40,414 nt of DNA from Methylobacterium iners (GCF_022179305.1 NZ_BPQP01000042.1:1-40414); one strand, 5' to 3'. Shown: positions 8,029 through 16,929, numbered from the stretch's first letter. The notes: generated by a model not told the origin, from the sequence alone. Program-made: numbers and translations.

Positions 8029-9198
8029 TCGAACCGCCCCACCGCGCGCCCCCGCGTGCCCAATTTCTCGTCTGGCCCCACGGCCAAACGCCCCGGCTGG
8101 AACCTTCAAGCGCTCTCCGACGCGCCCTTCGGCCGCTCCCACCGCTCCGCGATCGGCAAGGCGAAGCTCGCCGAAGCCATTGAGCGGACACGCAAAATCC
8201 TGCGCGTCCCGGCTGATTACCGCATCGGCATCGTGCCCGCCTCCGACACCGGCGCCGTCGAAATGGCGATGTGGTCCATGCTGGGGCCGAAGCCCGTCGA
8301 GGTCATGGCCTGGGATTCCTTCGGGGCCGAATGGGTCACCGACGCGCTGAAGGAACTCAAGATCGCGCCGCTCGTGCGCACCGCCGAGCACGGCGTTCTG
8401 CCGGCCCTCGACGCCATCGACACCAAGCGCAACGACGTCGTCTTCACCTGGAACGGCACCACCGCCGGCGTCCGCATCCCCCACGCGGACTGGATCGCCG
8501 ACGACCGCGACGGCGTCACGATCTGCGACGCTACCTCGGCCGCCTTCGCGATGCCGCTGCCGTGGGACAAGCTCGATGTCACGACCTTCTCCTGGCAGAA
8601 GGTGATGGGCGGCGAGGCCGCGCACGGGATGCTGATCCTCTCGCCCCGCGCCGTGGCGCGCATCGAGAGCCACACCCCCGCCTGGCCGATCCCCAAGGTC
8701 TTCCGCCTGCAGAAGGGCGGCAAGCTCATCGAGGGCATCTTCAAGGGCGAGACCATCAACACGCCCTCGATGCTGGCGGTCGAGGATTACCTCGACACCC
8801 TGAGATGGGCCGAGTCCATCGGCGGCCTCGACGCGCTCTTCGCCCGTGCGGATCGCAACGCCGGGGTGATCCACGACTGGGTCGCGCGCACCCCCTGGAT
8901 CGGCCACCTCGCCGTCGACCCATCGACCTACACCAACACGGGCGTCTGCCTCGTGATCACCGACCCCGACGTGCTTGCCAAGGGCGACGCCGTCGTGGCC
9001 GCGGTCGCCAAGGGCATGGTGGAGCGGCTCGATGCGGAGGGCGTCGCCTACGATCTCGGCGCCTACCGCGATGCGCCTCCCGGCCTGCGCATCTGGTGCG
9101 GGGCGACCGTCGAGGCCTCGGACCTCGAGGCGCTTACGCCCTGGCTGGACTGGGCTTTCGCGGCCGAGAAGGCGAAGCTGCTCGCTGCGGCGGCCTGA
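8026..9198 (+). CDS. serC: Phosphoserine aminotransferase SerC
   Basis: SerC is the PLP-dependent enzyme that converts 3-phosphohydroxypyruvate plus glutamate to O-phosphoserine plus 2-oxoglutarate, the second step of serine synthesis. The product is about 390 residues, normal for the proteobacterial long form. Visible motifs are [13 protein letters not shown] at the N-terminus, [11 protein letters not shown] with the PLP-ring aspartate D168, and [15 protein letters not shown] with the PLP lysine K192. [13 protein letters not shown] follows. I choose the ATG at 8026, which has AAGGA 8 bases upstream; the ATG at 8017, three codons earlier, lies inside the leader hairpin and is the alternative. 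serA follows 200 bases downstream on the same strand, so the two early serine-pathway steps are linked. Confidence 0.95.
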   Translation: MSNRPTARPRVPNFSSGPTAKRPGWNLQALSDAPFGRSHRSAIGKAKLAEAIERTRKILRVPADYRIGIVPASDTGAVEMAMWSMLGPKPVEVMAWDSFGAEWVTDALKELKIAPLVRTAEHGVLPALDAIDTKRNDVVFTWNGTTAGVRIPHADWIADDRDGVTICDATSAAFAMPLPWDKLDVTTFSWQKVMGGEAAHGMLILSPRAVARIESHTPAWPIPKVFRLQKGGKLIEGIFKGETINTPSMLAVEDYLDTLRWAESIGGLDALFARADRNAGVIHDWVARTPWIGHLAVDPSTYTNTGVCLVITDPDVLAKGDAVVAAVAKGMVERLDAEGVAYDLGAYRDAPPGLRIWCGATVEASDLEALTPWLDWAFAAEKAKLLAAAA

Positions 9199-9209
9199 AT
9201 TGAGATCAA

Positions 9210-9344
9210 CCCTCCCCCCTCTGCGGGGGAGGGTGCCTGCGAAGCAGGCGGGAGAGGGGACCGCGACCTCTCCAGAAAAACCTGTGCTCCCCTCTCCCGC
9301 CCCTCGCTGACGCGAGGGCCGCCCTCCCCCGCAGAGGGGGAGGG
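9210..9344. repeat. Intergenic palindromic repeat element, copy 2
   Basis: The gap between serC and serA is filled by a long imperfect palindrome. The outer arms, CCCTCCCCC-type blocks with CTCTGCGGGGGAGGG on the left (from 9210) and its near-perfect inverse ending at 9344, flank inner arms reading GCGGGAGAGGGG and CCCCTCTCCCGC. Each side also has its own small hairpin (GCCTGCGAAGCAGGC; CCTCGCTGACGCGAGG). The plan is like copy 1 at 4228-4338. Transcribed, it would fold into a strong structure between serC and serA. Confidence 0.7.
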
Positions 9345-9400
9345 AAAATGCACGCCACCCGCCATCAGAAATCCCCTTCCCTCAAGAGCCGGAGGCCATC

Positions 9401-10993
9401 ATGCCCGCTCCCAAGGTTCTCATTTCCGACGCCCTCTCCGACGCTGCCGTTCAGATCTTTCGGGATCGCGGCATCGAGGTCGATTTCCAGCCCGATCTCG
9501 GCAAGGACAAGGAGGCGCTCGCCCGCATCATCGGCCGGTATGACGGGCTGGCGATCCGCTCCGCCACCAAGGCGACGGCCAAGCTGCTCGCCGAGGCCGC
9601 GAACCTCAAGGTGATCGGCCGGGCCGGCATCGGCGTCGACAACGTCGACGTGCCGGCCGCGACCGCCAAGGGCGTGATCGTGATGAACACGCCCTTCGGC
9701 AACTCGATCACCACCGCCGAGCACGCCATCGCGCTCCTGCTGGCGCTGGCCCGCCAGATCCCGCAGGCCGATGCCTCGACGCAGGCCGGCAGATGGGAGA
9801 AGAACCGGTTCATGGGCGTCGAGCTCACGGGCAAGACGCTCGGCGTGATCGGCTGCGGCAATATCGGCGCCATCGTCGCCGACCGGGCGATCGGCCTGAA
9901 GCTCAAGTTGATCGCCTACGATCCCTACCTCTCGCCGGAGCGGGCGATCGAGATCGGCGTCGAGAAGGTGGAGCTCGATGCGCTGCTGGCGAGGGCGGAT
10001 CTCATCACGCTCCACGTGCCGATGACGGAGAAGACCCGCAACATCCTCTCGGCCGAGAACCTCGCGAAGACGAAGCCCGGCGTGCGCATCGTCAACTGCG
10101 CCCGCGGCGGCCTCGTCGACGAGGTTGCCCTGCGCGCCGCCCTCGACAGCGGTCATGTCGCCGGCGCGGCCTTCGACGTGTTCGTGACCGAGCCCGCCAC
10201 GGAGAACCCGCTCTTCGGGCACCCGAACGTGATCTGCACCCCCCATCTCGGCGCCGCGACCAACGAGGCGCAGGAGAACGTGGCGCTGCAGGTGGCCGAG
10301 CAGATGTCCGACTATCTGCTGCAGGGCGCGATCACCAACGCGATCAACTTCCCCTCGATCTCGGCGGAAGAAGCGCCGCGCCTCAAGCCCTTCGTGGCGC
10401 TCGCGGAAAAGCTCGGCTCCTTCCTCGGTCAGCTCACCGACGCGCCGGTGCGCGGCATCCGCATCACCTACGAGGGTGCGGTGGCCGGCATGAACACGAG
10501 GGCGCTGACGGCGGCGGCGGTCACCGGCGTGCTGCGGCCGTTCCTGCAGGACATCAACATGGTCTCCGCGCCGGCCATCGCCCGCGAGCGCGGCATCGTC
10601 GTCGAGGAGGTGAAGCGCGAGGGCGGCGCGAGCGACTACGAATCGCTCGTCCACATCACCGTCGATGCCGAGGACATGCCCCGCGACGCGGCCGGCACCG
10701 TGTTCCACGACGGCAAGCCGCGCATCGTCGAGATCCGCTCCATCGCCATCGACGCGGCCTTCGCGCCGCACATGCTCTACGTGCGCAACCACGACAAGCC
10801 GGGCTTCATCGGCCGCTTCGGCAGCGTGCTCGGCGAGGCCGGGGTGAACGTCGCGACCTTCAATCTCGGACGCGAGACGGAAGGCGGCAACGCCATCTGC
10901 TTCTGCGCCGTCGATGCTCCGGTCCCGCCGGACGTGCTCGCCGAGATCGCCGCCATCCCGCAGGTGAAGCGGGTTCGGCCCGTGAACTTCTGA
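9401..10993 (+). CDS. serA: D-3-phosphoglycerate dehydrogenase SerA (long form)
   Basis: SerA oxidises 3-phosphoglycerate to 3-phosphohydroxypyruvate with NAD+, the first step of serine synthesis. The 530-residue product is the long form, with the catalytic and NAD-binding domains followed by an intervening domain and a C-terminal ACT domain. The NAD-binding motif is GCGNIG (151-156). The catalytic triad is R235 (in NCARGG), E264 (VTEP) and H282 (PHLG). The allosteric-substrate-binding region begins near residue 320, and the ACT domain (~455-530) has HDKPGFIGRFGSVLGEAGVN, the usual serine or ligand-binding segment. The ATG at 9401 has GGAGG 6 bases upstream. Serine is also the acceptor in the methylotrophic serine cycle, which would matter if this is Methylobacterium. 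Confidence 0.96.
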   Translation: MPAPKVLISDALSDAAVQIFRDRGIEVDFQPDLGKDKEALARIIGRYDGLAIRSATKATAKLLAEAANLKVIGRAGIGVDNVDVPAATAKGVIVMNTPFGNSITTAEHAIALLLALARQIPQADASTQAGRWEKNRFMGVELTGKTLGVIGCGNIGAIVADRAIGLKLKLIAYDPYLSPERAIEIGVEKVELDALLARADLITLHVPMTEKTRNILSAENLAKTKPGVRIVNCARGGLVDEVALRAALDSGHVAGAAFDVFVTEPATENPLFGHPNVICTPHLGAATNEAQENVALQVAEQMSDYLLQGAITNAINFPSISAEEAPRLKPFVALAEKLGSFLGQLTDAPVRGIRITYEGAVAGMNTRALTAAAVTGVLRPFLQDINMVSAPAIARERGIVVEEVKREGGASDYESLVHITVDAEDMPRDAAGTVFHDGKPRIVEIRSIAIDAAFAPHMLYVRNHDKPGFIGRFGSVLGEAGVNVATFNLGRETEGGNAICFCAVDAPVPPDVLAEIAAIPQVKRVRPVNF

Positions 10994-11052
10994 GACACCG
11001 CCGCAAAAGGGCCACCGGCTCGGGCGAGGGCGTCCCGGACAGGAGCCCACGA

Positions 11053-11916
11053 ATGGTCCGAGGGATTACCCGACGCACGGCACTCGCGGGGACGGGTGCG
11101 CTCATCCTGAGCCCGGTCCGCGCTGCCGGACCGGAAGCCCGCTTCGCCGCCCTCGAGCAGAAGGCGGACGGACGCCTGGGCGTCGCCATGCTCGACACGG
11201 TTTCGGGACGCCGGATCGGCTATCGCGCCGAGGAGCGCTTCGCGCTTTGCAGCACCTTCAAGCTGCTCGCCGGCGCGCAGGCCCTGTCGCGCGTCGATCG
11301 CGGCGAGGACCGGCTCGACGCCCCGATCACCGTGACGAGGCAGGACCTCGTCACCTACTCTCCGATGACCGAGACGCGGCTCGGCACGGGCCTGACCATC
11401 GCCGAGGCTTGCGACGCCGCCATCACGCTCTCGGACAACACGGCTGCCAACCTTCTCCTCGATCGGCAGGGCGGCCCTGCAGGCCTGACCGCCTATCTGC
11501 GCAGTCTCGGCGACGCGGTGACTCGTCTGGACCGAAGGGAGACGGCCCTGAACGAGGCGACGCCGAGTGATCCTCGCGACACCACCACGCCGGGCGCCAT
11601 GCTGGAGATGCTCCGCCGCCTCATCCTCGGCGACGTGCTGACGCCTGCCTCACGCGCTCAGCTCGCGACGTGGCTCGTCGCGTCCAAGACCGGCGGCCGA
11701 CGGCTGCGCGCCGGTCTTCCCGAGGGCTGGCGGATCGGCGATAAGACCGGCACTGGTTCGCACGGCGCGACGAACGATGTGGCGGTGGCTTGGCCGCCGG
11801 GTCAGGGGCCGCTCCTCATCGCCGCCTATTTCGCCGAATCCTCGGCACCGGCCGAGCAGCGCGAGGCGGTGCTGGCCGAGGTCGGTCGCATCGCGGCCGA
11901 GCTTCTGGGAGGTTAG
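11053..11916 (+). CDS. bla: Class A beta-lactamase with twin-arginine-like signal
   Basis: This 287-residue serine beta-lactamase has every class A catalytic motif: S67-T-F-K70 (the nucleophile and general base, preceded by C66), S127-D-N129, E163-T-A-L-N167 of the omega loop, and K231-T-G233. In class A numbering C66 is position 69, but position 238 is glycine, so the 69-238 disulfide of KPC-type carbapenemases cannot form. The N-terminus TRRTALAGTGALILS with a following AxA site looks like a Tat signal, so the enzyme is probably exported folded to the periplasm. AGGAG lies 7 bases before the ATG. mtnA starts 4 bases after the stop, with its ribosome-binding site inside the bla 3' end. No ampR-like regulator is adjacent. 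It is probably a resident chromosomal gene; spectrum cannot be read from sequence. Confidence 0.92.
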   Translation: MVRGITRRTALAGTGALILSPVRAAGPEARFAALEQKADGRLGVAMLDTVSGRRIGYRAEERFALCSTFKLLAGAQALSRVDRGEDRLDAPITVTRQDLVTYSPMTETRLGTGLTIAEACDAAITLSDNTAANLLLDRQGGPAGLTAYLRSLGDAVTRLDRRETALNEATPSDPRDTTTPGAMLEMLRRLILGDVLTPASRAQLATWLVASKTGGRRLRAGLPEGWRIGDKTGTGSHGATNDVAVAWPPGQGPLLIAAYFAESSAPAEQREAVLAEVGRIAAELLGG

Positions 11917-11920
11917 AACA

Positions 11921-13018
11921 GTGAAGATCGGCGGCCAGCCCTATCGCACCATCTTCCCCGATGCCGACGGCGCGTCGGTCCAAGTCATCGATCAGACCCG
12001 CCTGCCCTTCGCCTTCGAGCTGAAGCGCCTCGCGACGTCGGCCCAGGCGGCCGAGGCCATCCGCACCATGATCGTGCGCGGCGCCCCGCTGATCGGGGTG
12101 ACCGGCGCCTACGGGCTGGCGCTGGCCATGCGCGAGGACGCCTCCAATGCGGGGATCGACCGAGCCGTGGCCGAGCTCGGGGCCACCCGGCCCACCGCCA
12201 TCAACCTGCGCTGGGCTCTCGACCACGTCGCCGCCCTCCTGCGCCGCCTGCCCGAGGACGAGCGGGCGGGCGCGGCCTTCGCGGAAGCCGGCCGCATCGC
12301 CGACGAGGACGTGGCGAGCTGCCGGGCGATCGGCGAGCACGGTGCCCGGATTCTCTCCCAGCACGCGGCCGCCAAGGGACGGCGGATCAACGTGCTGACC
12401 CATTGCAACGCCGGCTGGCTCGCGACCGTCGATTGGGGCACGGCGCTGGCCCCGATCTACGTCGCGCACGATGCCGGCGTGCCGGTCCATGTCTACGTCG
12501 ACGAGACCCGGCCCCGAAACCAGGGCGCGGCGCTGACCGCCTTCGAGCTGAACGCCCACGGCGTGCCGCACACCGTGATCGCCGACAATGCCGGCGGGCA
12601 CCTGATGCAGCACGGCGAGGTCGACATCTGCTTCGTCGGCTCCGACCGCACGACGGCCTCCGGGGACGTCTGCAACAAGATCGGCACCTATCTGAAGGCG
12701 CTGGCCGCCCGCGACACCGGCGTGCCGTTCTACGCGGCGCTGCCCTTCTCGACCATCGACTGGACGCTCATGGATGGCGTACGGGACATCCCAATCGAGG
12801 AGCGCGACGCCCGCGAGGTCACGCATCTCACCGGGCGCCTCGCCGATGGCGGTTTCGCGACCGTCGAGGTGGTCTCGCCGGGCAGCCCCGTCGCCAACCC
12901 CGCCTTCGACGTCACGCCGGCGCGTCTCGTGACCGGCATTATCACCGAGCGCGGCGTGGCCCGGGCCGATGCAGAGGGGCTGCTCGGACTCTACCCGGAG
13001 CGGCGCGCTGCGGCCTGA
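11921..13018 (+). CDS. mtnA: Methylthioribose-1-phosphate isomerase MtnA
   Basis: MtnA converts 5-methylthioribose-1-phosphate to 5-methylthioribulose-1-phosphate in methionine salvage. The 365-residue length is normal when translation starts at the GTG at 11921, which follows GGGAGG at a spacing of about 8. Family motifs are RGAPLIGVTGAYG (~53-65), the THCNAGWLATVDWGTA segment with the active-site C162, and ICFVGSDRTTASGDVCNKIGTY with the catalytic aspartate D242. It sits 4 bases behind the beta-lactamase gene, so it is probably on the same transcript. No mtnK, mtnB, mtnC or mtnD is in the window. It converges on the MaoC-like gene downstream. The eIF2B-like fold is shared with ribose-1,5-bisphosphate isomerases, but the motifs favour MtnA. 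Confidence 0.93.
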   Translation: MKIGGQPYRTIFPDADGASVQVIDQTRLPFAFELKRLATSAQAAEAIRTMIVRGAPLIGVTGAYGLALAMREDASNAGIDRAVAELGATRPTAINLRWALDHVAALLRRLPEDERAGAAFAEAGRIADEDVASCRAIGEHGARILSQHAAAKGRRINVLTHCNAGWLATVDWGTALAPIYVAHDAGVPVHVYVDETRPRNQGAALTAFELNAHGVPHTVIADNAGGHLMQHGEVDICFVGSDRTTASGDVCNKIGTYLKALAARDTGVPFYAALPFSTIDWTLMDGVRDIPIEERDAREVTHLTGRLADGGFATVEVVSPGSPVANPAFDVTPARLVTGIITERGVARADAEGLLGLYPERRAAA

Positions 13019-13046
13019 ACGATGACGGCGGGGACGAAGCCCTCGG

Positions 13047-14036
13047 TCACGGCTCCCACTGCCAAAACACCGAGCCGGTGAACGCGAACACCTTCTCGCC
13101 GCGCTGGTTCTCGGCGGTGTTGTGGTGGGTGGCGAGACCCCAGCCCGGACGCGAGGCCGTGGCGCGGCGGTCGGTGAGCGTGCAGGTGTAGCGCAGCGTG
13201 TCGCCGGCATAGACCGGGGCGAGCCAGCGGAGATCGCGAAAACCCGGCGAGGGGCCGAGCTGCGGTACCGGACCGGACGCCGCGGTCAGGGCCATGTCGC
13301 GCGCGCGGGTGATGTGCAGGCGCTTCATCCAGGCGGCCGTCGTGTGCCAGCCGGACGCGCAGAGCGCGCCGAAATGGGTCTGCCGCGCCGCCTCCGGATC
13401 GAGGTGGAAGACCTGCGGGTCGTAGGCGCGGGCGAAGGCGACGATGGCCTCCTGCGTGAAGACGTATCGTCCGAGGTCGCGGGTCTGCCCGAGCGGGGCG
13501 TCCTTCAGGAAGTGCAGCGGCTCCGCGTCGTCGCCCTCGATCACCGGCTCGGGCTCCGCGAGCGTGACGGCACGGGGCGGCAGGGCGTCCCTGCCGCGGC
13601 GGGGGAACATCACCTGGAAGGCCTGGGTCATCACCCGCTCGTTGCGGCCGTTCAGGAGCGTCATGGCGAAGCGGACGAAGCCGCGGTCCGGCTTGGAATT
13701 GGAGACCCGGCAATCCTCCACCCGCACGGACGCGTGAAGGCTGTCGCCGGGCAGGATTGGGCGCAGCCAGCGCAGCTCCGTCACGCCCGGCGAGCCCATG
13801 GAGCTCGCACCGCGGAAGATTCCGGCCTGGAGAAGGCGCATGCCGAGCCCGGCCGTCTGCCAGCCGGAGCCGATCAGGGTGCCGACGAAGGTCGCCTCCG
13901 CCGCGGCCTCGTCGAGGTGAAAGGGCTGCGGATCGAACTCGGCCGCGAAGGCGACGATCTCGTCGCGGCTCACGGTGATAGAGTCGGTTTCGATCACCGT
14001 GCCGGGGGTGAAATCCTCGAAGGCGATGCCGGTCAT
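13047..14036 (-). CDS. Double-hotdog MaoC-like dehydratase
   Basis: The 329-residue protein is two fused MaoC-like hotdog domains. The first (~1-150) has FDPQPFHLDEAAA, with the hydratase dyad D35 and H40, and a GSGWQTAGLGMRLL helix. The second (~185-329) has YDPQVFHLDPEAA with an equivalent D/H pair, then CASGWHTTAAWMKR. Enzymes of this group hydrate enoyl-CoA or related acyl-CoA thioesters; both halves keep the D-x4-H pattern, which is less usual than one active and one decayed half. Substrate is unknown. The start lies 8 bases after the stop of ychF on the same strand, so it is translated from the ychF transcript. The two genes have no obvious functional link. Confidence 0.85.
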   Translation of the reverse strand: MTGIAFEDFTPGTVIETDSITVSRDEIVAFAAEFDPQPFHLDEAAAEATFVGTLIGSGWQTAGLGMRLLQAGIFRGASSMGSPGVTELRWLRPILPGDSLHASVRVEDCRVSNSKPDRGFVRFAMTLLNGRNERVMTQAFQVMFPRRGRDALPPRAVTLAEPEPVIEGDDAEPLHFLKDAPLGQTRDLGRYVFTQEAIVAFARAYDPQVFHLDPEAARQTHFGALCASGWHTTAAWMKRLHITRARDMALTAASGPVPQLGPSPGFRDLRWLAPVYAGDTLRYTCTLTDRRATASRPGWGLATHHNTAENQRGEKVFAFTGSVFWQWEP

Positions 14037-14044
14037 CGGCCGGC

Positions 14045-15142
14045 TCAGTTGGCGAAGCGGAAATGCAGCACGTCGCCGTCCTGCACCACGTACTCCTTGC
14101 CCTCCAGCCGCAGCTTGCCCGCGTCCCGGGCACCAGCCTCACCCTTGAGCGCGGTGTAATCCGCGAAGGCGATGGTCTCCGCCCGGATGAAGCCCTTCTC
14201 GAAATCCGTGTGGATCACGCCGGCGGCGGCCGGCGCCCGCGTGCCCTTCTCGATGGTCCAGGCCCGGGCCTCCTTCGGCCCGACGGTGAAGTAGGTGATG
14301 AGGCCGAGGAGATCGTAGCCGGCGCGGATGACGCGGTTGAGGCCCGGCTCGGTCAGCCCGACCGCCTCCAGGAACTCGGCCTGGTCGGCCCCCGGCATCA
14401 CCGCGATCTCGCTCTCGATCTTGGCCGAGACCACGACGGCCTTGGCGCCCTCCGCCTTGGCGCGGGCCATGACAGCATCCGAATAGGCGTTGCCCTTGTC
14501 GGCGTCGGCCTCGTCGACGTTGCAGACGTAAAGCACCGGCTTGGCCGTCATCAGACCGAGGCTCTGGAACAGGCGCTCCTCCTCCGGCTTGCGCTCGACG
14601 AGGCGGGCGGGCCGGCCCTCGCGCAGCAGCGGCAGGGCGCGCTGGACGAGGTCAAGCGTCTCCTTGGCCTCCTTGTCGGCGCCCTTGGCCTTCTTCTCCA
14701 GGGCGACGACGCGCTTCTCGAGGCTGTCGAGGTCGGCCAGCATCAGCTCGGTCTCGATCGTCTCGATGTCGGCGGCCGGATCGACCTTGCCCTCGACATG
14801 GGTGACGTCGCCGTCGGTGAAGCAGCGGACCACGTGGGCGATGGCGTCGACCTCGCGGATATTGGCGAGGAACTGGTTGCCGAGCCCCTCCCCTTTGGAG
14901 GCGCCGCGCACGAGGCCGGCGATGTCGACGAAGGTGAGCCGCGTCGGGATGATCTCCTTGGAGGCGGCGATCCTGGCGAGATCGTCGAGGCGCGGATCGG
15001 GCACGCCGACCTCGCCGACATTCGGCTCGATGGTGCAGAACGGATAGTTCGCCGCCTGCGCCGCGGCCGTCTGCGTCAGCGCGTTGAAGAGGGTCGACTT
15101 GCCGACGTTCGGCAGGCCGACGATGCCGCATTTGAAGCCCAT
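14045..15142 (-). CDS. ychF: Ribosome-associated ATPase YchF (OBG family)
   Basis: YchF is a universally conserved Obg-family P-loop NTPase that prefers ATP and binds ribosomes; it has been linked to oxidative stress. The 365-residue protein has the G1 loop GLPNVGKS (9-16), the family-specific G2/G3 region [22 protein letters not shown], a coiled-coil insertion (~130-200), the altered G4 motif NVDEAD in place of NKxD (the mark of ATP preference), and a C-terminal TGS domain ending [18 protein letters not shown] lies about 6 bases before the ATG. pth-ychF adjacency on the same strand is common in proteobacteria and is kept here, with a 375-base gap. Confidence 0.96.
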   Translation of the reverse strand: MGFKCGIVGLPNVGKSTLFNALTQTAAAQAANYPFCTIEPNVGEVGVPDPRLDDLARIAASKEIIPTRLTFVDIAGLVRGASKGEGLGNQFLANIREVDAIAHVVRCFTDGDVTHVEGKVDPAADIETIETELMLADLDSLEKRVVALEKKAKGADKEAKETLDLVQRALPLLREGRPARLVERKPEEERLFQSLGLMTAKPVLYVCNVDEADADKGNAYSDAVMARAKAEGAKAVVVSAKIESEIAVMPGADQAEFLEAVGLTEPGLNRVIRAGYDLLGLITYFTVGPKEARAWTIEKGTRAPAAAGVIHTDFEKGFIRAETIAFADYTALKGEAGARDAGKLRLEGKEYVVQDGDVLHFRFAN

Positions 15143-15517
15143 GATCGTCCTCAGGAATTTGGCAGGATCGTCTCAGGAGGAGCCCGAAACGGGGTCACGA
15201 TGGCAGTGCCTGCGATGTCCCGGCCGTGCTGGTCCTCCTCGGAGGGAAGGAGGCGGCACCCCGTCCGGATCGCGGCTCCAAGGATGATGCCATCCCACTA
15301 TTGGAAGCCGGTCCGCTCGTACAGCGACCAGGCGTCATCAATGCGACCAAGATCGGTAGGGAGATCAAGATCAGTCCCACCCAGCGCCCACCCCTTGCCA
15401 TCGCGCGCTGCGGCGCCTCGCGCATGATGTCGAAGGCTCTCGTCCATCGTTACGACCACGATCTTGATCGCAGACCATCCGCTCAGCGAGCCGATAACCT
15501 GTCCCCGTGCTTTCGTG
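15143..15517. other. Gap between pth and ychF
   Basis: The gap is long for two genes on one strand. It contains the weak minus-strand candidate at 15195-15425 described separately, and other short frames on both strands that show no recognised family. I see no tRNA, clear terminator or repeat. A ychF promoter probably lies toward its left end. Confidence 0.4.
15195..15425 (-). CDS. Possible small single-helix membrane protein
   Basis: A 76-residue frame begins MREAPQRAMARGGRWVG and then has a hydrophobic run of about 14 residues (LILISLPILVALM), which suggests one short membrane helix after a positively charged N-terminus. The first ~25 codons have mostly G or C in third position, like real genes here; the remainder does not, and the C-terminal half is low-complexity. 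The ribosome-binding site is weak. An overlapping frame on the same strand (15298-15615) is equally open, so this may be chance. I do not recognise a family. Confidence 0.22.
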   Translation of the reverse strand: MREAPQRAMARGGRWVGLILISLPILVALMTPGRCTSGPASNSGMASSLEPRSGRGAASFPPRRTSTAGTSQALPS

Positions 15518-16141
15518 TCAATTCCTGGGATCGCTGGCGCGCTCGCCGATACCCTTGACGCCGTCCCAGCCGCGGCCGGCCATGGCGAGATGGACCTTGT
15601 TCTGGAACCCGGCATCGTCGCCGGATGCCATCAGGGCGGCGTGCTCGGCGATGGCTCGGCAGAGGTCTTCGACCCAGGCGTGCTCCGACTTCGCGAAGTC
15701 GTTGAGAACGTAGGTGTGGACCAGGGCCTTGTCGCCGGGATGGCCGATGCCGAGGCGAACGCGGCGATAATCGTTGCCGCATTGCGCGGTGATCGAACGA
15801 AGACCGTTATGGCCGGCATTGCCGCCGCCGGATTTCAGCCGGATCTTGGCCGGGGCGAGGTCGAGCTCGTCGTGCAGAACGATGACGTCGGACAGCGCGA
15901 TCTTGTGGAAGCGTTGCGCTTCCGCGACCGAGCGGCCGGATTCGTTCATGAAGGTCTGGGGCTTGAGCAGGATCGCGCGTTCGGAGCCGAGACTCGCCTC
16001 GGCGATCTCGCCCTGGAACTTGCGCCGCCACGGGCTCGCCCGATGCATCCGCGCGATCTCGTCGAGGGCGAGAAAGCCGATATTGTGCCGGTTCCTCGCG
16101 TAGCGCGGACCCGGGTTGCCGAGGCCGACGATGAGCCGCAT
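15518..16141 (-). CDS. pth: Peptidyl-tRNA hydrolase
   Basis: Pth cleaves the ester bond of peptidyl-tRNAs that drop off ribosomes, recycling tRNA. With the start at the ATG at 16141, preceded by GGAG at about 8 bases, the protein is 207 residues. Active-site residues are visible: N9 and the catalytic H19 in [18 protein letters not shown], the [11 protein letters not shown] loop (~59-69), D93 in HDELDL and the [12 protein letters not shown] segment with the substrate-binding asparagine. An open frame extends 34 codons upstream but crosses a terminator hairpin and is not part of the protein. The gene follows rplY on the same strand, the usual order, but with a strong terminator between them. 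Confidence 0.96.
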   Translation of the reverse strand: MRLIVGLGNPGPRYARNRHNIGFLALDEIARMHRASPWRRKFQGEIAEASLGSERAILLKPQTFMNESGRSVAEAQRFHKIALSDVIVLHDELDLAPAKIRLKSGGGNAGHNGLRSITAQCGNDYRRVRLGIGHPGDKALVHTYVLNDFAKSEHAWVEDLCRAIAEHAALMASGDDAGFQNKVHLAMAGRGWDGVKGIGERASDPRN

Positions 16142-16164
16142 GGCGAACGCTCCGTGGCGTTGAA

Positions 16165-16198
16165 CGAAAAGATGCCCCGGCCTCGCGGCCGGGGCATC
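16165..16198 (-). terminator. Strong intrinsic terminator after rplY, just before pth
   Basis: On the minus strand a perfect 12-bp stem, GATGCCCCGGCC with its complement and a 4-base loop (16171-16198), is followed at once by TTTTCGTT. That is a textbook rho-independent terminator for rplY. It ends only about 25 bases before the pth start codon and well before its ribosome-binding site, so pth must rely on readthrough or a promoter within this element. Confidence 0.85.
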
Positions 16199-16239
16199 CG
16201 TAGGGTGGGTCGAGACGAGGGCGAAACCGCCCCCGCGCC

Positions 16240-16929
16240 TCAATCCTCCTTCTTCTCGCTCTCGGCAGCCTCTTCGGGCGCGTCCTCGGCCTTCTCCTCG
16301 GCCGCTTCGCTGGCCTGGGCCTCGGCGATCGCAGCCTCCTCGGCTTCGACCTCGGCGCCGAGCACCGTCGGCGGCACGATGGTGGCGATCGGAGCGTCGG
16401 GGTCGCCCGCGAAGGTCGCGTTGGCCGGCAGCGTCACATCCGAGATATGGATGGAGTCGCCGATCGCGCGGCCCGTGAGGTCGATCTCGATCGCGTCGGG
16501 GATCGCATCGGCCGGCACTTCGAGGGGCAGAGTATGCAGCACGATGTTCAGCGTGCCGCCGCTCTGCTTGATGCCCGGCGCTGCATCCTCGTTCACGAAA
16601 TGCGCCGGCACCTCGACGGTGAGGGTCTGGCCGGCCACGACGCGCAGGAAGTCGACGTGCAGCGGCACGCCGTTCACGGGGTCGAGCTGGAAGTCTTTGG
16701 GGATCGCGCGGGTCTTCTTGCCGCCGGCATCGATCTCGAACAGCGTCGTCTTGAAGCCGCCGGCATAGATCAGCGTGCGCGTGCGGACGAGGTCGATGGC
16801 GATGGGCTGCGGCGGCTGACCGCCACCGTAGATGATGGCGGGAACTTGACCCTGGCGACGAACGGCCCGGGCGGCCCCCTTGCCGACCCGGTCGCGTGCC
16901 ACGGCCTCAAGCGGCTTTACGGCGCTCAT
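16240..16929 (-). CDS. rplY: 50S ribosomal protein L25 (Ctc/TL5 form)
   Basis: L25 binds 5S rRNA in the large subunit. This 229-residue protein is the long CTC/TL5 type: an N-terminal 5S-binding domain (~1-97, with [14 protein letters not shown] and [10 protein letters not shown]), a beta-rich C-terminal domain (~100-190, with [20 protein letters not shown]), and a flexible acidic tail rich in Glu and Ala from ~190 to the end. The ATG at 16929 has AAGGATC upstream, and a good sigma-70-type promoter lies about 120 bases upstream. A strong terminator follows, then pth. Family and start are secure. Confidence 0.95.
   Translation of the reverse strand: MSAVKPLEAVARDRVGKGAARAVRRQGQVPAIIYGGGQPPQPIAIDLVRTRTLIYAGGFKTTLFEIDAGGKKTRAIPKDFQLDPVNGVPLHVDFLRVVAGQTLTVEVPAHFVNEDAAPGIKQSGGTLNIVLHTLPLEVPADAIPDAIEIDLTGRAIGDSIHISDVTLPANATFAGDPDAPIATIVPPTVLGAEVEAEEAAIAEAQASEAAEEKAEDAPEEAAESEKKED

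Noticed and set aside
9793-11916. 707-residue frame ending in a beta-lactamase
   Set aside because: The first ~420 codons are an out-of-frame reading of serA. Only the part from 11053, with its own ribosome-binding site and signal peptide, is a gene. No fusion protein is supported.
15298-15615. 105-residue minus-strand frame ending LYERTGFQ, reminiscent of an acetyltransferase fragment
   Set aside because: Only a few residues are suggestive, it overlaps the pth 3' end in another frame, and no acetyl-CoA motif is present.
16142-16243. 34-codon upstream extension of pth
   Set aside because: It would translate through the rplY terminator hairpin; the ATG at 16141 gives the normal family N-terminus [11 protein letters not shown].
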